Source: a virus
Direction: 5' to 3' (one strand)
Virus record (IMG/VR): IMGVR_UViG_3300046757_000384
Location: 1 to 43,193 of that record
DNA length: 43,193 bases
A program made the translations under genes and the position numbers. Position 1 is the stretch's first letter; each line of letters starts with the position of its first letter. Of this stretch, positions 40,502-43,193 are shown in pieces. The notes below the pieces were generated by a model. It searched no databases and was not told the origin of the DNA. It saw nothing but the letters and a program-made list of their open reading frames with translations.

Positions 40502-40521
40502 TATTACTTATGTTATAAATA
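40491..40521 (+). promoter_or_regulatory. ssrA: Combined host-type and late promoter of the tmRNA
   Basis: TTGACA (40491-40496), 17-base spacer and TATAAA (40514-40519); the -10 is also part of a perfect TATAAATA (40514-40521). So the same start (about 40527) could be used early by host RNA polymerase and late by the phage-modified enzyme. The -35 overlaps the preceding small ORF. Confidence 0.75.
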
Positions 40522-40526
40522 GTATT

Positions 40527-40588
40527 GTAACGTTGAAGCAATTCAAACGGCATACAGGACCCGGGGGCGGTACCCGGCAGCTCCACCA
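40527..40588 (+). ncRNA. ssrA: Permuted tmRNA, acceptor piece
   Basis: The 3' half of tmRNA lies first, as in alphaproteobacterial two-piece tmRNA. CCGGG (40561-40565) pairs perfectly with CCCGG (40573-40577) to form the T stem. Then CAGCTCC (40578-40584) is the 3' acceptor strand, A40585 the discriminator and CCA 40586-40588 is encoded. CAGCTCC pairs with GGGGCTG at 40753-40759 in the other piece, including a G3-U70 wobble, the alanine identity element. The T loop is GGCGGTA instead of the usual TTCGANN; I recall such loops in alphaproteobacterial two-piece tmRNA. ATTCAAAC may pair with GTTTAAT (40777-40783) as helix P2. The 5' end is estimated from the promoter. Confidence 0.9.
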
Positions 40589-40608
40589 TAAGCACATTTG
40601 GAAACACA

Positions 40609-40782
40609 ATGAAGACACGTATTAAAATGCAAGGCGGCGATGAGTTTGATGCTCTAAGCAAGAAGGCTAAAAATTACTATCATTGGAAACCAGGTGAACG
40701 CAAGAAGATTAAGCGTGGTTATAACAAAAGACTTCGCAAGTGTGCTTATGATGGGGCTGAAATAGGATCGACTGGTGTTTAA
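40609..40782 (+). CDS. 57-aa basic protein encoded inside the tmRNA spacer
   Basis: An ORF from ATG 40609 to TAA 40780-40782, after a weak GGAA SD. The product begins MKTRIKMQGGDEFDALSKKA and has HWKPGERKKIKRGYNKRLRK, a Lys/Arg-rich helix. I recall similar small proteins in T4-like marine phages, so it is probably a real gene. It occupies the spacer normally removed when permuted tmRNA is processed, and its last 30 bases (40753-40782) coincide with the 5' end of the coding piece, so one RNA molecule cannot give both intact mRNA and mature tmRNA. Function unknown. Confidence 0.65.
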   Translation: MKTRIKMQGGDEFDALSKKAKNYYHWKPGERKKIKRGYNKRLRKCAYDGAEIGSTGV

Positions 40783-40910
40783 TAGGAGAGTGGAGTTGCC
40801 CGGATGTAAGCTCGGTTAACGCGAACAAACTTAATAATTGCAAACGCAAATTATTCATTAGCAGCCTAAGGGCAGCTACGAGGTAGTTAGACCTTGTTAC
40901 CAAACATAGC
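40753..40910 (+). ncRNA. ssrA: Permuted tmRNA, coding piece
   Basis: It begins GGGGCTGAAATAGGATCGAC, matching the conserved tmRNA 5' end (E. coli GGGGCTGATTCTGGATTCGAC). The tag reading frame is 40840-40869: GCA resume codon, then ANANYSLAA and TAA, close to the E. coli tag ANDENYALAA and ending in LAA, the signal for ClpXP. Downstream pairing (GGTA with TACC near 40873-40902) may form helices or a pseudoknot. The 3' end is set just before the terminator and is approximate. It should tag proteins from stalled ribosomes together with host SmpB. Confidence 0.92.
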
Positions 40911-40939
40911 AGAAAAGCATCTTCGGATGCTTTTCTTTT
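40911..40939 (+). terminator. Intrinsic terminator of the tmRNA
   Basis: An 11-bp perfect stem, AGAAAAGCATC and GATGCTTTTCT, closes a TTCG tetraloop, followed by TTT. The flanking AGCAGA and TCTGCT can extend it. Confidence 0.92.
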
Positions 40940-40969
40940 ATCTGCTACGTTTTAGCGCAGTTATAATAC

Positions 40970-40998
40970 TTGACTTTTGGCTAAAATCGTGCTAAATT
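40970..40998 (+). promoter_or_regulatory. Host-type (sigma-70-like) promoter
   Basis: TTGACT (40970-40975), 17-base spacer, TAAATT (40993-40998). It serves the five-gene operon from 41031 to 42381. Confidence 0.65.
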
Positions 40999-41030
40999 AA
41001 TATACACACATAGACAGAAAGGACTCTACT

Positions 41031-41393
41031 ATGAAACCCTCTACTAAGCCCATTGGCTGGGCAACTACTATTTCATCACTAATTTCCATACCACGTGAGA
41101 TGTGGGACAGCGTGATGACAGTAGAAAAGTCACCACTACGTAATTTAGACCCTATGGTTGGTCATATGATTTTTCAATGTTTGTTCTTTATTTGGTCAGG
41201 CATCTTTGCAGTAATGGTAGGAAGTTTTTATGCGTTTGGCATTAGTGCAGCATTTCATATCTTGTTGATCAGTGGTATTACAATTACAGCAGTGATATTC
41301 CGTCAAGCAGAAAAGAATCCAGAATCACTTAACAGTTTGTTAAAGTCAGGACGCAAATACAACGGCCGAGCAAACGGAGGCGAGCATGAGTGA
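41031..41393 (+). CDS. Two-segment membrane protein, 120 aa
   Basis: SD AAAGGA lies before the ATG. Hydrophobic segments at about 44-68 (MIFQCLFFIWSGIFAVMVGS) and 70-91 (FHILLISGITITAVIF) flank short soluble ends; the C-terminus is basic. No family is recognised. It is the first gene of an operon that goes on to pseudoazurin, so a role near the respiratory chain is possible but unproven. Confidence 0.65.
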   Translation: MKPSTKPIGWATTISSLISIPREMWDSVMTVEKSPLRNLDPMVGHMIFQCLFFIWSGIFAVMVGSFYAFGISAAFHILLISGITITAVIFRQAEKNPESLNSLLKSGRKYNGRANGGEHE

Positions 41394-41547
41394 GCAAACA
41401 AACTATTGCACAACTAAAGGCCTAGGCTGGGCTTTTCTAATTATTATTATTGGAATGGTTGGTATGCCTATTCTCGGGTCAGCTATTGCTTATCCAGACA
41501 ACTGCAAACAGTCTATTCTTATTCCTTGTTTAGGACTAGAAAAATGA
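41386..41547 (+). CDS. Small membrane protein with four Cys, 53 aa
   Basis: Begins inside the end of the previous gene with SD GGAGG (41376-41380). One membrane segment (GWAFLIIIIGMVGMPILG) is flanked by NYCTT and, beyond it, by DNCKQSILIPCLGLEK. The two Cys at the C-terminus could form a periplasmic disulfide or bind metal. Ends by ATGA overlap with the next gene. Confidence 0.6.
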   Translation: MSEQTNYCTTKGLGWAFLIIIIGMVGMPILGSAIAYPDNCKQSILIPCLGLEK

Positions 41548-41756
41548 TACCTAAAGAAACAGCACAAAAAACAGCAGAACATACCTTCACAGGTTTTATG
41601 AACTGGACAAAATACACAGTATACGGCTCGCTTGCTTTTTTCTTAGCAGTAGCAAGTTGTAATTTTGGCGTAGAAGACGGACCTAATAGAACAGGTTCGC
41701 AGTATGACGGGAGTGCGTATGCTCCTATGAATCTTAACGTAAAGGATAACAAATGA
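41544..41756 (+). CDS. COX IV-like small membrane peptide (aa3-type), 70 aa
   Basis: The start is ATG 41544 (ATGA overlap), not the in-frame upstream codon at 41526. AEHTFTGFMNWTKYTVYGSL then AFFLAVASCNF resembles the short bacterial aa3 oxidase subunit IV (His/Thr-x-x-G-F-x-x-x-x-K followed by one membrane segment). After the membrane segment a hydrophilic tail (DGPNRTGSQYDGSAYAP) is unusual for that family. SCN could alternatively be a lipoprotein-like Cys. The assignment is tentative; coupling to pseudoazurin strengthens it. Confidence 0.45.
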   Translation: MIPKETAQKTAEHTFTGFMNWTKYTVYGSLAFFLAVASCNFGVEDGPNRTGSQYDGSAYAPMNLNVKDNK

Positions 41757-42169
41757 GATTAACATTAGCAGCAATTTTAATTGCAATTGGTATGGGCACT
41801 GCTCATGCAGAAGATATGACCATTGACATGTTAAACAAGCGTGACGATGGTGCAAAGATGGTTTATTCACAAGACATTGCACGTATTGATGTAGGCGATA
41901 CAATTACATGGACACCAGAGGATAAAGGACACAATGTAGAATTTATTGCAGGTCCAGACGGATGGGACGCACCACGTAAATCAAAACTATCAAAAGAAGT
42001 TGCGATTACATTTGATACACCAGGCGTATATCTCTATCAATGCACACCACACAAGTCAATGGGCATGATTGCTATTGTCGTTGTAGGTGACGGAGACAAT
42101 GATGTATCCAAAGCTAAAGTAAAAGGCAAATCAAAGAAAAAATTAAAAGCGTTATTGGCTGAGCTATGA
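41753..42169 (+). CDS. Pseudoazurin (type 1 blue copper protein)
   Basis: A 138-residue protein. Residues 1-19 are a signal peptide ending AHA-ED, so it acts in the periplasm. The mature part (MTIDMLNKRDDGAKMVYSQ; DKGHNVEF; YQCTPHKSMGMIAIVVVGD) follows pseudoazurin closely. Copper ligands are H60, C97, H100 and M105, with the family spacing C-x2-H-x4-M. It carries single electrons between the bc1 complex and terminal acceptors. The C-terminal basic tail (KVKGKSKKKLKALLAEL) corresponds to the pseudoazurin C-terminal helices. It is joined by ATGA overlaps to both neighbours. Confidence 0.93.
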   Translation: MRLTLAAILIAIGMGTAHAEDMTIDMLNKRDDGAKMVYSQDIARIDVGDTITWTPEDKGHNVEFIAGPDGWDAPRKSKLSKEVAITFDTPGVYLYQCTPHKSMGMIAIVVVGDGDNDVSKAKVKGKSKKKLKALLAEL

Positions 42170-42381
42170 AACCGAACAAAAACTTTGAGCTTTCTGTAAG
42201 AGATATTGAAGTTATAGAATCAGCACTAAGAGCAAAGGCTGGTCGTAGAGGATTGGCTATTGCTCAAGGTGACGTATCTGTACAACTCCATGAAGAAATG
42301 ACAGAGATACAACAACTGCTTGGTCGCATACATGATCAAAAACAGTGGTATAGGCCAAAGGATTTTGTTCCGGGCGGATAG
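42166..42381 (+). CDS. Hypothetical helical protein, 71 aa
   Basis: Last gene of the operon, joined to pseudoazurin by ATGA. Helical and soluble (LSVRDIEVIESALRAKAGRR; LHEEMTEIQQLLGRIHDQKQ). No family is recognised. Confidence 0.6.
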   Translation: MKPNKNFELSVRDIEVIESALRAKAGRRGLAIAQGDVSVQLHEEMTEIQQLLGRIHDQKQWYRPKDFVPGG

Positions 42382-42456
42382 TGTTGCAAATAAGTAACAA
42401 GTATATGTTAACTTTTTAAAACACGCTCTAAAGCACTCCGTAACATAAATTACTAG

Positions 42457-42464
42457 TGTAAATA
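42457..42464 (+). promoter_or_regulatory. Possible T4-type late promoter
   Basis: TGTAAATA, predicted start 42470. It lies immediately before a terminator hairpin, so late transcripts would begin with that stem. That makes it a weaker candidate. Confidence 0.35.
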
Positions 42465-42472
42465 AAACGTCA

Positions 42473-42500
42473 AAGGGCAAGCGCGAACTTGCCCTTTTTT
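42473..42500 (+). terminator. Intrinsic terminator
   Basis: AAGGGCAAG pairs with CTTGCCCTT around CGCGAA, then a T-run. It ends the pseudoazurin operon. Confidence 0.9.
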
Positions 42501-42528
42501 ATGACATTACAACTTGAAAGGTATTATA

Positions 42529-42909
42529 ATGCGTACAGTATTTATCGCGGCAGCATTGACTGCATCAGCAACAGTAGCAGGAGCAGTTGACTTAGGTACA
42601 ACTGGTGTTACTCTTAACACAGACGTTGTAGCAACACATATGGTGGATGCAGAAACAACAACAATGACAATTGAGCCAGAATTAGGTTATGCATTTGGCA
42701 TGGCTAACTTCACAATGGGTACAATGTTGAATATTTGGGACAACGACAATAAAGTAACATTTGATGATGAGTTTGATCATCTTCCAGTGGTTGATTTTGG
42801 TGTAACTTATGGTTTGACAGATAGCGTTGAATTAGAAGCAACGACATCATATGACCTAGAAGCAGAAGAACGCGGTGAAATCAAATTAATGACAACGTTT
42901 AGTTTCTAA
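42529..42909 (+). CDS. Small outer-membrane-like beta protein, 126 aa
   Basis: The start is ATG 42529 after GAAAGG. Residues 1-18 are a signal peptide (MRTVFIAAALTASATVAG). The mature part is made of amphipathic strands (ELGYAFGMANFTMGTMLNIW; VDFGVTYGLTDSVELEAT) and ends in TTFSF, with the terminal Phe recognised by the BAM complex. It therefore resembles a small outer-membrane barrel. In phages such proteins can block superinfection or change permeability; this is inference. Monocistronic with its own terminator. Confidence 0.65.
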   Translation: MRTVFIAAALTASATVAGAVDLGTTGVTLNTDVVATHMVDAETTTMTIEPELGYAFGMANFTMGTMLNIWDNDNKVTFDDEFDHLPVVDFGVTYGLTDSVELEATTSYDLEAEERGEIKLMTTFSF

Positions 42910-42934
42910 GTTAACAATATAACAACTAAAAGAA

Positions 42935-42958
42935 GGCGCTCTTAGAGCGTCTTTTTTT
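42935..42958 (+). terminator. Intrinsic terminator
   Basis: GGCGCTC pairs with GAGCGTC over TTA (one G-T pair), followed by seven T. Confidence 0.85.
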
Positions 42959-42961
42959 GTG

Positions 42962-42969
42962 ACTAAATA
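42962..42969 (+). promoter_or_regulatory. T4-type late promoter
   Basis: ACTAAATA directly after the terminator, predicted start 42975. The leader has AGAGGAG before ATG 42998. Confidence 0.55.
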
Positions 42970-42997
42970 AACGTAGTATATTATAGAGGAGCAACTC

Positions 42998-43135
42998 ATG
43001 TCTGAAGGTGACGTACAAGCAGGGATACAATTTATATATGACATGCGCGAGCACGTTGTAGACATAGCTCTCGCAACAGTCTATGGCATTGTAGTTTATG
43101 CTACTATCTTATGGATTAAAAAGAAATTAAGCTAA
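42998..43135 (+). CDS. Small membrane protein, 45 aa
   Basis: Good SD (AGAGGAG). The N-terminal half is soluble and acidic (MSEGDVQAGIQFIYDMREH), then one membrane segment (DIALATVYGIVVYATILWI) and a basic end (KKKLS). No family is recognised. Confidence 0.6.
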   Translation: MSEGDVQAGIQFIYDMREHVVDIALATVYGIVVYATILWIKKKLS

Positions 43136-43150
43136 TAAAGGGCAAAAATT

Positions 43151-43193
43151 ATGCAACAAAATGAATATGATGTAAGAGTCGTTAAAGTAGTAG
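43151..43193 (+). CDS. Partial ORF running off the window end
   Basis: ATG 43151 opens a frame (MQQNEYDVRVVKVV) that is still open at the window edge, 16 bases after the previous gene. There is not enough sequence to assign it. Confidence 0.4.
   Translation, partial: MQQNEYDVRVVKVV

Noticed and set aside
40520-40590. Ordinary tRNA gene at the CCA end
   Set aside because: There is a T arm and an encoded CCA but no D or anticodon arm upstream. The acceptor partner is 165 bases downstream, which fits a permuted tmRNA instead.
1-43193. Prophage or integrated element boundaries
   Set aside because: No integrase, attachment site repeats or host housekeeping genes are present; gene content is phage-like from end to end.

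Overview
The window is a densely packed fragment of a large, tailed, T4-like (myovirus) phage genome that appears to infect a marine alphaproteobacterium. T4-like signs are about twenty TATAAATA-type late promoters, a class Ia ribonucleotide reductase pair (nrdA, nrdB) with glutaredoxin, PAAR and tail-fibre proteins, and many small genes joined by ATGA or TAATG overlaps. Alphaproteobacterial signs are a permuted two-piece tmRNA, a DUF1127 protein, 5-aminolevulinate synthase (ALAS), pseudoazurin and alternative oxidase (AOX). No host chromosomal housekeeping genes, insertion sequences, CRISPR arrays or ordinary tRNAs were seen.

Layout. 1-5 kb: SGNH-like protein, small structural or hypothetical genes, YqgE/AlgH protein, HNH nuclease, glycosyltransferase-like protein. 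4.9-6.5 kb (minus): DUF454 membrane protein and ALAS. 6.5-9.9 kb: late structural genes ending in a repeat-rich fibre. 10-13.2 kb: an accessory block with host-type -35/-10 promoters, holding an AOX operon headed by a DUF1127 protein behind a structured leader (minus), and a PiT-like phosphate transporter (plus). 13.2-14 kb: class 3 lipase (minus). 14-22.3 kb: head-related genes, including two lysine/arginine-rich internal proteins, a putative scaffold with a dnaX-like slippery site, and a PD-(D/E)XK nuclease. 22.3-25.6 kb: metzincin protease and pectate-lyase-fold tail spike. 26-30 kb: nrdA, nrdB, glutaredoxin. 30-37 kb: two M15-type peptidases around a 1647-residue virion protein; the second is fused to a PAAR tip. 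37-40.3 kb: HAD protein, 2OG-Fe(II) oxygenase, QueG-like Fe-S protein. 40.3-43.2 kb: permuted tmRNA, then a membrane/periplasm operon including a COX IV-like peptide and pseudoazurin, then an outer-membrane-like protein.

How it fits together. Three layers of expression are visible: host-type -35/-10 promoters on accessory genes, T4-type late promoters on virion genes, and ATGA/TAATG coupling inside operons. At five genes the late promoter sits so that transcription should start on, or within one base of, the A of ATG, which predicts leaderless mRNAs. AOX, ALAS, pseudoazurin and the COX IV-like peptide suggest that the phage alters haem supply and respiratory electron flow.

The most striking element is the tmRNA. 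Its acceptor half precedes its coding half, both under one promoter, and the spacer between them encodes a 57-residue basic protein whose 3' end overlaps the tmRNA 5' end. Several head-region proteins also share an N-terminal motif that resembles the T4 capsid-targeting peptide.
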